Assembly: GCA_027854065.1 (NCBI GenBank)
Contig: JAQGEF010000002.1
Location: 274,128 to 338,127 of the forward strand
DNA length: 64,000 nucleotides
Direction of reading: 5' to 3'
From: Polluticaenibacter yanchengensis
GTDB lineage: Bacteria; Bacteroidota; Bacteroidia; Chitinophagales; Chitinophagaceae
Below, piece by piece: positions 46,075-54,432 of the stretch; the first letter of the stretch is position 1; each line of letters begins with the position of its first letter. Position numbers and translations under genes: made by a program. The notes beneath the pieces were generated by a model. It ran no database searches and was not told where the DNA came from. It was given only the letters and a program-made list of their open reading frames with translations.

Positions 46075-46483
46075 ACTCAATACGGCGCTCAGTCTCCGAA
46101 ACAATATGTATATGCGCGTTGATGTAATGGGCCGGTAATAATCCTTCTGCCTTTACAGGCCATTCTACAAAGCAGTAATTGCCGCTGTAAAGCGCATCCT
46201 CCACACCGGCATCTATGGCTTCGTGTTCATCTTCCAGGCGATACCAGTCCATATGATAGACAGGCCCGTTAGCGGCAGTAGCGTATTCATTAATAATAGC
46301 ATAAGTAGGACTGCTTAATACAGATGTTACCCCCAGCACTTTACATACCTGCGTAATAAAAGTAGTTTTGCCCGCACCCATCGGTGCGTTAAAAATAACC
46401 ACTTTCATCCCCGATTCCTCCAGGTATCCGGCAAAGGATGCTGCTGCTTTTTCAATCTCATTTAGAGCGTAAGTAATGGTCAT
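46061..46483 (-). CDS. tsaE: tRNA threonylcarbamoyladenosine biosynthesis ATPase TsaE
   Basis: 140 residues, the normal size. The P-loop is VIFNAPMGAGKTTFITQVCK (GxxGAGKT at about residues 36-43), followed by the SPTYAIINEY motif and the YHMDWYRLED strand that carries the conserved Asp/Tyr, then FVEWPVKAEGLLP. TsaE hydrolyses ATP with TsaB and TsaD to make t6A37 in ANN-decoding tRNAs. Partners are not in the window. Its -7 box is at 46501. It converges on alanine dehydrogenase. Confidence 0.93.
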   Translation of the reverse strand: MTITYALNEIEKAAASFAGYLEESGMKVVIFNAPMGAGKTTFITQVCKVLGVTSVLSSPTYAIINEYATAANGPVYHMDWYRLEDEHEAIDAGVEDALYSGNYCFVEWPVKAEGLLPAHYINAHIHIVSETERRIEFNLS

Positions 46484-46500
46484 TGTCGCTTTTTACACTG

Positions 46501-46508
46501 CAAACTTA
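46501..46508 (-). promoter_or_regulatory. -7 box for tsaE
   Basis: TAAGTTTG on the minus strand (same octamer as at fmt), 18 bases before the ATG at 46483. Confidence 0.5.
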
Positions 46509-46727
46509 AAAGACTTTTTGCAAACACCACTGCTTAAATGCCTGGTCTGGAAAATATAATTATTGCCAATTTATTAATTACGGCTACGCTTTTTGTGTTT
46601 TATGTTAAAGTTTTGTAATGGGAATGTAAAAACTTTTATAAAAAGCGGTTTCTATATGTTGCAATGGATTTGTTGATATCGTTATTAATTATCTTGTGCT
46701 CAGTTTTCATAGAATATTGGATTTAAT
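46509..46727 (+). other. Gap before an orphan terminator, possible small RNA
   Basis: No ORF of note: the longest plausible peptide from an ATG here is six codons (MLQWIC). The hairpin terminator just after it implies that a plus-strand transcript ends there, yet no plus-strand gene lies upstream after ald. A promoter is not clear; CTTTTTG and AAAGTTTTG near 46585-46617 are off-consensus. Confidence 0.35.
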
Positions 46728-46758
46728 GCCGCGGATGTCTATCCGTGGCTTTTTTTTT
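46728..46758 (+). terminator. Strong terminator upstream of serS with no clear gene to end
   Basis: GCCGCGGAT pairs with ATCCGTGGC (9 bp, one G-U) across a 4-nt loop, followed by T9. Its T-run overlaps the -33 region of the serS promoter. Confidence 0.85.
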
Positions 46759-46777
46759 GCCCCTGCGCCAAGTATAG

Positions 46778-46785
46778 TATATTTG
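46778..46785 (+). promoter_or_regulatory. serS promoter -7 box
   Basis: TATATTTG with TTG at 46757-46759 as -33 (18-bp spacing), 33 bases before the ATG at 46819. This is one of the best-matching promoters in the window. Confidence 0.65.
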
Positions 46786-46818
46786 CAATATTCAAAAAAA
46801 GAACAATCATATTGTAAG

Positions 46819-48090
46819 ATGATTCCTATTCAGTTATTAAGAGAAAACCCGGATTTTGTAAAAGAAAGGCTGGGGGTTAAAAACTTTCCCCAACCGGAGT
46901 TGGTAGATACCATTTTGGCTTTTGATGAAAGCCGCCGTAAAATACAGCAAGAGTTAGACAGTACATTAAGCAATATAAACGCCATCAGTAAATCCATTGG
47001 CGGATTAATGAAAGATGGCAAAAAAGAAGAAGCTGAGCAAATGAAAGCTCAGGTAGCCGCTTTAAAAGAAAACGAAAAACAATTAAAAGAGCAGGTAACT
47101 ACTTTAGAAAAACAGCAATTTGATACCCTGGTACAGTTACCAAACCTGCCAATGGCAGATGTTCCGGTGGGTAAATCTGCCGATGATAACGTAGAAGTAC
47201 GCAAAGGCGGTGTAATACCAGCGTTACAGGAAGGCGCAGTACCACATTGGGACCTGATAAAGCAATACGATATTGTGGACTTTGAGTTGGGCGCTAAAGT
47301 TACAGGCAGCGGTTTCCCGTTTTACAAAGGGAAAGGCGCTAAATTACAACGCGCTTTAAGTGCTTATTTCCTGGATTTTAATACAGATGCCGGTTATACA
47401 GAAGTCATTCCGCCATATATGGTCAATACCGATAGTGCGTTTGCCACAGGACAGTTACCGGATAAAGAAGGCCAGATGTACGAAATGCCGGCAGACGGTT
47501 TCTACATGATACCTACTGCAGAAGTACCGGTAACCAATATTTACCGCGATACCATTTTAAAGGAAACTGAACTGCCAATCAAATTAACCGCTTACTCACC
47601 TTGTTTCCGTCGCGAAGCAGGTAGTTTCGGCGCCAATGTACGTGGCTTAAACCGCTTACACCAGTTCGAAAAAGTAGAAGTGGTACAGATAACGCATCCG
47701 GACAAGAGCAGCCAAACTCTGGATGACATGGTGGCGCACGTAGAGCGTTTATTGAATACATTAGAACTCCCTTACCGCATATTACGCCTTTGTGGTGGCG
47801 ATATGGGTTTTGTAAGCGCCATTACTTACGATTTTGAAGTATGGAGCGCGGCACAGCAAAAATGGCTGGAAGTAAGCAGTGTCAGCAACTTTACCAATTA
47901 CCAGGCAAACCGCCTGAAATGCCGCTTTAAAAATGCAGAAGGCAAAACCCAGTTATGCCACACGTTAAACGGTTCTTCATTAGCATTGCCACGCATCATG
48001 GCCGCCTTGTTAGAGAACAATCAAACGCCCGAAGGCATTAAGATCCCGCAGGTTTTACAAACCTATTTCCGCGGCGATATCATCAATTAA
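46819..48090 (+). CDS. serS: Seryl-tRNA synthetase
   Basis: 423 residues from the ATG at 46819 (MIPIQLLRENPDFVKERLG). The open frame begins at 46696 but runs through the terminator and promoter, so it is rejected. The N-terminal coiled-coil arm (about 28-115, long Lys/Glu helices) contacts the tRNA variable arm. The class II core holds motif 2 CFRREAGSFGANVRGL and motif 3 in NGSSLALPRIMAALLENNQ, with the TAEVPVTN serine/ATP pocket. Charges tRNA-Ser (and Sec). Length is standard. It is ended by the hairpin at 48110. Confidence 0.97.
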   Translation: MIPIQLLRENPDFVKERLGVKNFPQPELVDTILAFDESRRKIQQELDSTLSNINAISKSIGGLMKDGKKEEAEQMKAQVAALKENEKQLKEQVTTLEKQQFDTLVQLPNLPMADVPVGKSADDNVEVRKGGVIPALQEGAVPHWDLIKQYDIVDFELGAKVTGSGFPFYKGKGAKLQRALSAYFLDFNTDAGYTEVIPPYMVNTDSAFATGQLPDKEGQMYEMPADGFYMIPTAEVPVTNIYRDTILKETELPIKLTAYSPCFRREAGSFGANVRGLNRLHQFEKVEVVQITHPDKSSQTLDDMVAHVERLLNTLELPYRILRLCGGDMGFVSAITYDFEVWSAAQQKWLEVSSVSNFTNYQANRLKCRFKNAEGKTQLCHTLNGSSLALPRIMAALLENNQTPEGIKIPQVLQTYFRGDIIN

Positions 48091-48109
48091 GATATTATTT
48101 CAAATAATC

Positions 48110-48155
48110 AAAAGCACCTTGAAACAGTACGGTTCAGGGTGCTTTTCTTTTTTTG
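48110..48155 (+). terminator. serS terminator
   Basis: AAAAGCACCTTGAA pairs with TTCAGGGTGCTTTT (14 bp, one G-U) across a 9-nt loop, then a T-rich run, 20 bases after the stop. Confidence 0.93.
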
Positions 48156-48559
48156 GGGGCTTTGGGCAGCAATGCCCTGTTCAACATTTGTTCCGGCTAA
48201 TTTGGGGTATCGCCACGTGCACTCCTGCGATGCCGGATTACTTGAGATATATCCACGTGTTTCAATTCCCGCACGCGGCCAGCTCGTGCCTCGCTGCCCA
48301 AAATATCCGGCAGCCTTGGGACATCAGTAATGCTATTTCACAGCAGTGCAGTGGCACGTTCAGCAATTATTCAGAACATAATCTTACTCATGCTTTAGTT
48401 TCCTTCCCGGAAGAACAGGGTTGGGCAAAGAACTTTAACCGGGAACTGCAATAATATTCCCCGGTAATACAATCTCATTCAGATCATTGTGATAAACAAA
48501 ATCTGTTCAGCCGTGGTGTTGATAAATTGTATATTTGGCATGGCAGCAACACAAAAGAT
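48156..48559. other. Intergenic region with a repeat fragment
   Basis: No gene supported. ACATTTGTTCCGGCT at 48184-48198 is the reverse complement of 36845-36859, and the flanks (to about 48240) are diverged copies of the GC-rich patches near 36785 and 9553. A 111-codon frame across the region lacks any protein-like pattern. Confidence 0.45.
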
Positions 48560-49219
48560 ATGAAACTCAAAAGCATAGTCCTACTGGAATTATTTATTTT
48601 ATTCATCCTTTCAATAAACAGCAGTGCGCAGAAAATTCAATATTCCGCACTAAAGTCCGGCGATATTATTTTTCAGAACCTCGATTGCGGGCCAACCTGC
48701 GATGCAATAGAAGCAGTAACACGGTCGTATAAAAATATGAGCTTTTCCCATATAGGATTAATTGTAAAACAAAACGATAGCCTTAAAGTAATAGAAGCAA
48801 TCGGTAGCAAAGTACAATATACGGACCTGTATCAATTTATGAGCAGAACAAAAAACGCCCATGCCATTGCCAGGCCAAAAACAAACAAAAAGTTTGATCT
48901 TGAAAAAGCATTAAGATTCGCCAACGCCCAGGTAGGAGTGCCGTACGATGATGAATTTATCTATAACAATAATAAATATTACTGCTCGGAATTAATATAT
49001 GATGCCTTTATGAAAGGCAATAATAATAAACCGTTTTTTAAATTGGAACCAATGACCTTTAAGCCACTTGGCTCAGACACGTTTTTTGAAGTTTGGACAG
49101 ATTACTACAAAAAACTAGGTATCTCAATTCCCGAAGGCGCATTAGGCATCAATCCCGGTGGTATCTCACGCAGTAAAAGAATAAAATATTTATGCGATAA
49201 TTGCGAAGTGATAAAATAA
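48560..49219 (+). CDS. YiiX/YebB-type N1pC/P60-like cysteine hydrolase, exported
   Basis: 219 residues from the ATG at 48560 (the frame opens at 48527 without signal-like sequence). Signal peptide about 1-24 (LLELFILFILSINSSAQ). The papain-like permuted NlpC/P60 core shows KSGDIIFQNLDCG, FSHIGLIVKQND (His in the strand) and NKYYCSELIYDAF (catalytic Cys). This is the YiiX-like group, whose members may cleave peptidoglycan peptides or amide bonds of lipids. The 11-residue spacing between the start and the hydrophobic core fits export. The next gene, an AraC regulator, starts 14-20 bp later. Confidence 0.85.
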   Translation: MKLKSIVLLELFILFILSINSSAQKIQYSALKSGDIIFQNLDCGPTCDAIEAVTRSYKNMSFSHIGLIVKQNDSLKVIEAIGSKVQYTDLYQFMSRTKNAHAIARPKTNKKFDLEKALRFANAQVGVPYDDEFIYNNNKYYCSELIYDAFMKGNNNKPFFKLEPMTFKPLGSDTFFEVWTDYYKKLGISIPEGALGINPGGISRSKRIKYLCDNCEVIK

Positions 49220-49233
49220 TTTTACACAAAGAG

Positions 49234-50112
49234 ATGGGTATGAAACAGCACTATCCTACATATGGCATAAAGAATTTGAACAGTGATGCCAGTTCCAATA
49301 AACTATTAGTCATAGATAGTTTCAAAAAGTATTATGCCGGAAATCCCCATGTAAAGCAATTACATAATCATTCCTTTTTCCACATCCTGCTGTTTACAAA
49401 GGGAGCAGGATATCATGTGATAGATTTCCAGAAATTCGATATAGAGCCCGGTATGATTTATTTTATGAAACCCGGGCAGGTGCACCAATGGCACTTTACA
49501 AAAGAAGCAGACGGCTTTATACTGAATTTTTCACCCCTGTTATTTGATTCATTACAAATATCATCCGACATCATTCTCAACTTCCCCATTTTCAGGCAAA
49601 CTGTTTTAAATCAGGTGCATGTATTACAAGGCGTTGATTTTGAAAAAATAGTAAAATTATTAGAGCAGGTGAAACATGAAAAAGAAAATGAAACATCGTT
49701 AAGCCGGTTAATCATTGCCAATAAAATAATAGAACTATTTATAGAGGTTCACCGCATATTCCAACTGGAGACAAACAGTAAACTCGCACCCTCTACAGTG
49801 TTACAGCAGTTTTACGATTTAATAGATACGAACTATAAAACACTAAAACTGCCCAAAGAATATGCCCATTTAATGAATATCACCCCTTCGCATTTAAATC
49901 AGGTATGCAAGCAGGCCAATGGGCTAAATGCAGGAGAAATAATCAGGAACCGGGTACTGCTGGAAGCCAAAAGATTACTGGCAAACCTGGAATTAACAGT
50001 AGCAGAAGTGTCAGATAACCTGAACTTTTCAGACTATTCCAATTTTACTAAATTTTTCAAAAAATACACCGCACTAACCCCCGAAGCGTTCAGGAAACTG
50101 CATTATCTGTAA
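49234..50112 (+). CDS. AraC-family transcriptional regulator
   Basis: About 292 residues. The frame is open from 49201 only through a TTG codon overlapping the previous gene; ATGs at 49234 and 49240 are the realistic starts. The N-terminal cupin-like ligand domain has HSFFHILLFTKGAGYHVID and EPGMIYFMKPGQVHQWHF. The C-terminal double HTH (about 200-290) has HLMNITPSHLNQVCKQANG and VAEVSDNLNFSDYSNFTKFFKKYTALTPEAFR in the final positions typical of AraC/XylS activators. Likely autonomous regulator; the ligand is unknown. It could regulate the exported hydrolase upstream or the DUF983 gene downstream (79 bp away). Confidence 0.93.
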   Translation: MGMKQHYPTYGIKNLNSDASSNKLLVIDSFKKYYAGNPHVKQLHNHSFFHILLFTKGAGYHVIDFQKFDIEPGMIYFMKPGQVHQWHFTKEADGFILNFSPLLFDSLQISSDIILNFPIFRQTVLNQVHVLQGVDFEKIVKLLEQVKHEKENETSLSRLIIANKIIELFIEVHRIFQLETNSKLAPSTVLQQFYDLIDTNYKTLKLPKEYAHLMNITPSHLNQVCKQANGLNAGEIIRNRVLLEAKRLLANLELTVAEVSDNLNFSDYSNFTKFFKKYTALTPEAFRKLHYL

Positions 50113-50191
50113 ATAGTACCATACAAACGGCAAATAGTACCATAACGGGTAAAATGACCATCTGTAATTTTGTATTATAAAATTAAACGGT

Positions 50192-50656
50192 ATGAATGGT
50201 CATGAAAAAATGCCGAAAAAAGCATCAAATTTAATATCAAGTATAATACAATGTAAATGTGCGAGATGCCGGCAGGGCGATATGTTTATAGAAAAGAACC
50301 CGTATAAAAAGGGCGCCATGAAAATGCATGATAAATGCGAGGTCTGTGGCCAGCCTATGGAAATGGAAGTAGGGTTTTATTATGGTTCAGGTTATGTCAG
50401 TTACGCCTTATCCGTAGCCTTGAGTGTCGCCACTTTTATAGCATGGTGGGTATTAATAGGCTTTTCGCTGGACGATAACAGGATCTTTTACTGGCTGATA
50501 GCAAATGGTGTAGCCCTGGGATTATTACAGCCCGTTCTCATGAGGCTGGCACGTGCCGGTTGGCTGGCAATCTTCGTACGGTACAATAAAAACTGGAAAG
50601 AAAGACCTGCGGAAAAAGCAGAACGCATGATAAAAGAGTGGCAGAACGGTTGGTAG
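50192..50656 (+). CDS. DUF983 membrane protein
   Basis: 154 residues. The N-terminal zinc-ribbon-like pair CARCRQG and CEVCG lies within the first 55 residues, followed by two membrane helices (about 70-95, SYALSVALSVATFIAWWVLIGF; about 100-121, IFYWLIANGVALGLLQPVLMRL) and a short basic tail. DUF983 proteins are found in many bacteria; no activity is established to my knowledge. It follows the AraC regulator by 79 bp on the same strand. It converges on purD across a bidirectional terminator. Start at MNGHEKMPKK; a second ATG at MPKKAS is possible. Confidence 0.85.
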   Translation: MNGHEKMPKKASNLISSIIQCKCARCRQGDMFIEKNPYKKGAMKMHDKCEVCGQPMEMEVGFYYGSGYVSYALSVALSVATFIAWWVLIGFSLDDNRIFYWLIANGVALGLLQPVLMRLARAGWLAIFVRYNKNWKERPAEKAERMIKEWQNGW

Positions 50657-50676
50657 ATAAATCAAGAAGTCTAATA

Positions 50677-50714
50677 AAAAACGGCATTACTTCCAATAGA
50701 GGTAATGCCGTTTT
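50677..50714. terminator. Bidirectional terminator between DUF983 and purD
   Basis: AAAACGGCATTAC and GTAATGCCGTTTT pair perfectly (13 bp, loop 11 nt) with A/T flanks on both sides. Confidence 0.92.
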
Positions 50715-50737
50715 CATTCATATTGTCCGGTTATAGT

Positions 50738-52018
50738 TTATTCAAATTCATAACCGATGTCATTCCTGAAGTACTTGCCATCAAAGTTTATCTGGTGGGC
50801 CACTTCCTTACTTTTTGCAGCAGCCTCCTGTATAGTTGGCGCCAAAGAAGTCACTGTAATCACACGGCCGCCATTCGTCACTAATTTCCCGTCCTGATCT
50901 AATGAAGTACCCGCATGAAAAATAATGGAATTATTATCAGCAGCAATTTTATCGATACCGGTAATGGGTAATCCCTTTTTATAACTGCCCGGGTAGCCGC
51001 CACTCACTGTCATAACAGTGGCCGCCGCTTCATCCGTATATTCTATCTCGGCATTTGCCAGCGTCCCTTCATGTGTTTTTAAGAACAGCTTTACCAGGTC
51101 AGTTTTTAAACGAGGAAGGATCACTTCTGTCTCAGGATCACCCAGGCGACAGTTGTATTCAATCACGTAAGGATCATCCCCCACCTTAATTAAACCAAAA
51201 AATACAAAACCGTTATACTGGAATTTTTCTTTCTCGAAACCCGCAATAGTAGGTTCAATGATTCTCGTAATGGTTTTATTCATGAAAGCTTCATCCATAA
51301 ATGGTACCGGGCTTACACAACCCATACCACCGGTATTCAACCCTGTATCGCCTTCGCCAATGCGCTTATAATCTTTCGCATGCCCGATTATTTTATAGTT
51401 TTTCCCGTCGGTGATCACAAATACAGAAACTTCTATACCATCCAGGAACTGTTCAACCACCACTTTTGCACTGGCATCACCAAAAGCTTTGTTCCGGATC
51501 ATGTCTTCAAAAACGGCCAAAGCCTCTTCATTGGTCTGGCAAATAACAACACCCTTTCCGGCAGCTAAGCCATCCGCTTTAAGCACAATTGGCAAACTGT
51601 GATTTTTCAGGTATTCAACACCTGCCTCGTAATTATCACCGGTGAATTCTTCGTAAGCAGCAGTAGGGATGTTCTGGCGTTTCATGAACTCTTTAGCAAA
51701 CGCCTTGCTGCCTTCCAGTTGTGCAGGAAACTGGGCCATGCCAATTACTTTTACCCCCGGCGCCTGTATTTTAAGCACATCGTAAATACCCTTTACCAAA
51801 GGCTCTTCCGGCCCGACTACCACAATATCTATTTTCCTGTCATTGCAAAACTGAACAATACTTTTAAAGTCTGTGGCACTCATATTAACGTTAGTACCGA
51901 ATTGTTGTGTACCACCATTACCCGGTGCAATATATAACTGGCTGCAATGTTTGCTTTTGCTCATTTTCCATGCCAGGGCATGTTCCCTGCCACCTGCACC
52001 AAGAAGAAGAATATTCAT
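50738..52018 (-). CDS. purD: Phosphoribosylamine--glycine ligase (GAR synthetase)
   Basis: 426 residues, normal length. Joins phosphoribosylamine and glycine in the second step of purine synthesis. N-terminal NILLLGAGGREHALAWKMSKS is the family hallmark. The ATP-grasp core holds PIVLKADGLAAGKGVVI, GDTGLNTGGMGCVSPVPF and VIEYNCRLGDPETEVILPRL (metal ligands). The C-terminal domain has TVMTVSGGYPGSYKKG. It is monocistronic on the minus strand; other pur genes are not here. Confidence 0.97.
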   Translation of the reverse strand: MNILLLGAGGREHALAWKMSKSKHCSQLYIAPGNGGTQQFGTNVNMSATDFKSIVQFCNDRKIDIVVVGPEEPLVKGIYDVLKIQAPGVKVIGMAQFPAQLEGSKAFAKEFMKRQNIPTAAYEEFTGDNYEAGVEYLKNHSLPIVLKADGLAAGKGVVICQTNEEALAVFEDMIRNKAFGDASAKVVVEQFLDGIEVSVFVITDGKNYKIIGHAKDYKRIGEGDTGLNTGGMGCVSPVPFMDEAFMNKTITRIIEPTIAGFEKEKFQYNGFVFFGLIKVGDDPYVIEYNCRLGDPETEVILPRLKTDLVKLFLKTHEGTLANAEIEYTDEAAATVMTVSGGYPGSYKKGLPITGIDKIAADNNSIIFHAGTSLDQDGKLVTNGGRVITVTSLAPTIQEAAAKSKEVAHQINFDGKYFRNDIGYEFE

Positions 52019-52425
52019 AGTAATATTATAAGTATGTATTGGAGGCGAAAATACAACCGCTATTTGATTTTATGAATAGTGTTTTTCAAAAATTAAAAAT
52101 CAGATGAGAGAGGCATTCATTGTTCTGATTTTTTAGATGCATTGCGGGTAGGGGAGAAAGCCTTTGCCGGATTTTATTTGTAGAATTATACCTACAGGCT
52201 GATAGACATATTACTACAAATAAAATTATTTTACCATTATACTTTTGCTTATAATTAAAACCTGAAACAAGCTTTGAAACAAGAAGAAAGCCTTTTAAAT
52301 CCGGCACAGTCTATACATTATTTCTTTTTCTGTTTTTTTGACTGCGTATTCTATTAAAATCTGACTTCTCTTCAATAAGTTATTAAAACCTTATATTAAT
52401 TAAATAACCTTTAAACAAAACAAAA
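52019..52425. other. Intergenic region between divergent genes
   Basis: No gene supported. Pieces GAAAGCCTTTGCCGG (52158-) and GAAAGCCTTTTAAATCCGG (52288-) are loosely alike, and GCCGGATTT/AAATCCGGC form a distant inverted pair. No clear consensus -7 box was found for the large surface-protein gene at 52426. Confidence 0.35.
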
Positions 52426-54432
52426 ATGAAAAGAAAGTTACACTTGCTCATACTTGTGCTACTGGCAGGTATGGGGTTCTTAAACGCACAAAATTGTTAC
52501 AAAACGATGTCGGGCCCCGGAGTACAGGTAGGTACCTACTTAAAAACAGGTGGTCTTTGCGTCACACAATTATGTTTAGGCAGTGAATACGCCAACTTAC
52601 AAAATGTTATTGATGATAATATTAAATCAGCTACTAGCCAGGGCTCATTAATTAATGTATTGAACAACGGCGGCATAGCAGTAAGAAACAATAATACCAC
52701 ATACCCGCCCGGGTATGTGGCCGGCTTTTTATTCACCAGCCAGAATCTTATTGAAATAGGTCTTTTCAACGGGTTCATTGTTGAAACTTATTTGAATGGA
52801 AAACTCCAGGAAAGTAAAACATTGGCAAATATTTTATCTGCTAATCTTTTAACGGCAGGCATTCAGAATTTTTATTTGACTTTTCCCACTACAAAGCCTT
52901 TTAATGAAGTCAGGTTCAGGACCATAGGTATCAGTGCCACAATATTAAGCGGTATTCGCATTTATTCGGCTTTTGCATTTAACCCCAATGATTGTAAAAC
53001 AACCTCGGTGACTGCTTGTAACCGCCCGATAAGCGGTATCTACAGCCAGGTTTCCTATGATGCGCCGGCAGTATGTGCCGGCTGTGCACTAACGAATGCA
53101 GCCAATATAAATGATGGCAGCAGTAATAACTATGCCACAATGTACACAACGGTTTCCGCCGTAAGTTCACCATCTGTAGGCGTCCTCAATACAGGTGCAA
53201 TTTACCCGGCTGGCTATAATGCAGGTTTCGTTGTATCACCTGCCAATGGCAATGCGCTGGCGTTGGTTTCTGTGTTAAATTCAATTTCCATTGAAACCTA
53301 TTTGTTCGGTCAGTTACAGGAGCGCTCTACCACACCTTCTGCCGGTGGAAGCGGTGCTTTTATCAGCATTAAAGTACTTAGCTATAACGGTAACCTAAGA
53401 AGTAAAATAGGTTTTACAACCAGCAAACCGTTCAATGAAATACGGTATAAACACAACCAGCTCGCAAATGTAAGTATAGGGTGGACCAATGTTTATTATG
53501 CTTATGCGGAACCGGGTTCCTGTAAAGATTGTAAAACCTATTTAGGGTCCTCTTCTTCCGGTAAATATTCAGGTGCATTACAAAGCAATGTTCCGGGGTT
53601 CTTTGGCCTTGGCGGCTATACCTATAATGGGACCTATGGTATTGCATTACAATCTTTAAATGATTTGAATAATGCCATCAGCCCGAGTACAACAGACTAT
53701 GCCACTTATAACGGGCCGTTTCTGGCAGGACTGTTTGCTGGTAGCAGGGTAACCGTTAAGAATAATGGTACCCAGTTCCCGGCAGGTTCTACTGCAGGCT
53801 TCATCATTCAGCAAAACGGTTCCCTGCTGGATTTAACAGTACTGAACTATATTACATTAAGGACTTACCTGATCAATGGAAGTTCCGTACAGTTACAGGA
53901 AGAGAAACTTCAGAATGGCCAGTTAATAGGTTTAGACCTCATCGGTGGCAATACCAGCAAAGCCACCATCGGGTTTAAAACTACCAAACCGTTCAATGCG
54001 GTACAGGTAGATGTTAGCGCCGGGTTGGCAACAGTTGGCCTGGGTAGCAGTACTTACATTTATGGGGCCTATGCTTTTGAAGATGCGGACGGAGACGGCT
54101 ATGGTGATTGCGAAGACACTTGTCCTGGCGGTGATGATTCAATGGACTCCGATGGCGACGGTATTCCTGATGATTGTGATAAATGCAGGGCAGGAAATAG
54201 CAGCCCGGAATTAAGCGGGTATAGCTTTACAAATGTCTGCCCGGCTACAGGTGCCAACCTGCCGGACGATGCGATAGTAACCGTACCAAATACTGTATTG
54301 GAATGGCATACAGTACCGGAACCGACAAGTGCAGCTACCAAAATGCCGTACGTGATAATGCACCTGCAGGCACCTATTATGCTGTTTTCTATGATGGCCA
54401 ATACAAATGTTATAGTCCGTCTACTAAAGTAA
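52426..54432 (+). CDS. T9SS surface protein, N-terminal part (frameshifted)
   Basis: 668 residues in this frame. Signal peptide about 1-22 (LLILVLLAGMGFLNAQ). The next 520 residues hold three copies of a domain I do not recognise, marked by Cys-rich openings, (T/I)YPPGYVAGF-like turns near residues 92, 259 and 450, and (I)ETYLNGKLQE segments. TSP3-type repeats follow (DADGDGYGDCEDTCPGGDD, DSDGDGIPDDCDKC at about 550-585). Then the frame leaves coding sequence. The natural continuation is the neighbouring frame (54303-55226): one added A in the AAAA run at 54340-54343 would join TVLEWHTVPEPTSAATK with NAVRDNAPAGTYYAVFYD, giving about 933 residues ending in a T9SS sorting domain. Confidence 0.85.
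   Translation: MKRKLHLLILVLLAGMGFLNAQNCYKTMSGPGVQVGTYLKTGGLCVTQLCLGSEYANLQNVIDDNIKSATSQGSLINVLNNGGIAVRNNNTTYPPGYVAGFLFTSQNLIEIGLFNGFIVETYLNGKLQESKTLANILSANLLTAGIQNFYLTFPTTKPFNEVRFRTIGISATILSGIRIYSAFAFNPNDCKTTSVTACNRPISGIYSQVSYDAPAVCAGCALTNAANINDGSSNNYATMYTTVSAVSSPSVGVLNTGAIYPAGYNAGFVVSPANGNALALVSVLNSISIETYLFGQLQERSTTPSAGGSGAFISIKVLSYNGNLRSKIGFTTSKPFNEIRYKHNQLANVSIGWTNVYYAYAEPGSCKDCKTYLGSSSSGKYSGALQSNVPGFFGLGGYTYNGTYGIALQSLNDLNNAISPSTTDYATYNGPFLAGLFAGSRVTVKNNGTQFPAGSTAGFIIQQNGSLLDLTVLNYITLRTYLINGSSVQLQEEKLQNGQLIGLDLIGGNTSKATIGFKTTKPFNAVQVDVSAGLATVGLGSSTYIYGAYAFEDADGDGYGDCEDTCPGGDDSMDSDGDGIPDDCDKCRAGNSSPELSGYSFTNVCPATGANLPDDAIVTVPNTVLEWHTVPEPTSAATKMPYVIMHLQAPIMLFSMMANTNVIVRLLK

Noticed and set aside
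46696-46818. Upstream extension of serS
   Set aside because: The 41 extra codons run through a strong terminator and the -33/-7 promoter; the family start is MIPIQLLRENP at 46819.
46509-46818. T-box or tRNA-sensing leader for serS
   Set aside because: No specifier loop, antiterminator or T-box sequence is seen, and the hairpin lies upstream of the promoter instead of inside the leader.
48119-48454. 111-codon plus-strand ORF after serS
   Set aside because: It starts inside the serS terminator and runs through repeat DNA; composition is not protein-like.
54303-54432. Programmed -1 frameshift in the T9SS gene
   Set aside because: No canonical X-XXY-YYZ slippery heptamer or downstream pseudoknot is evident; a one-base change in an A4 run explains the frame change more simply.
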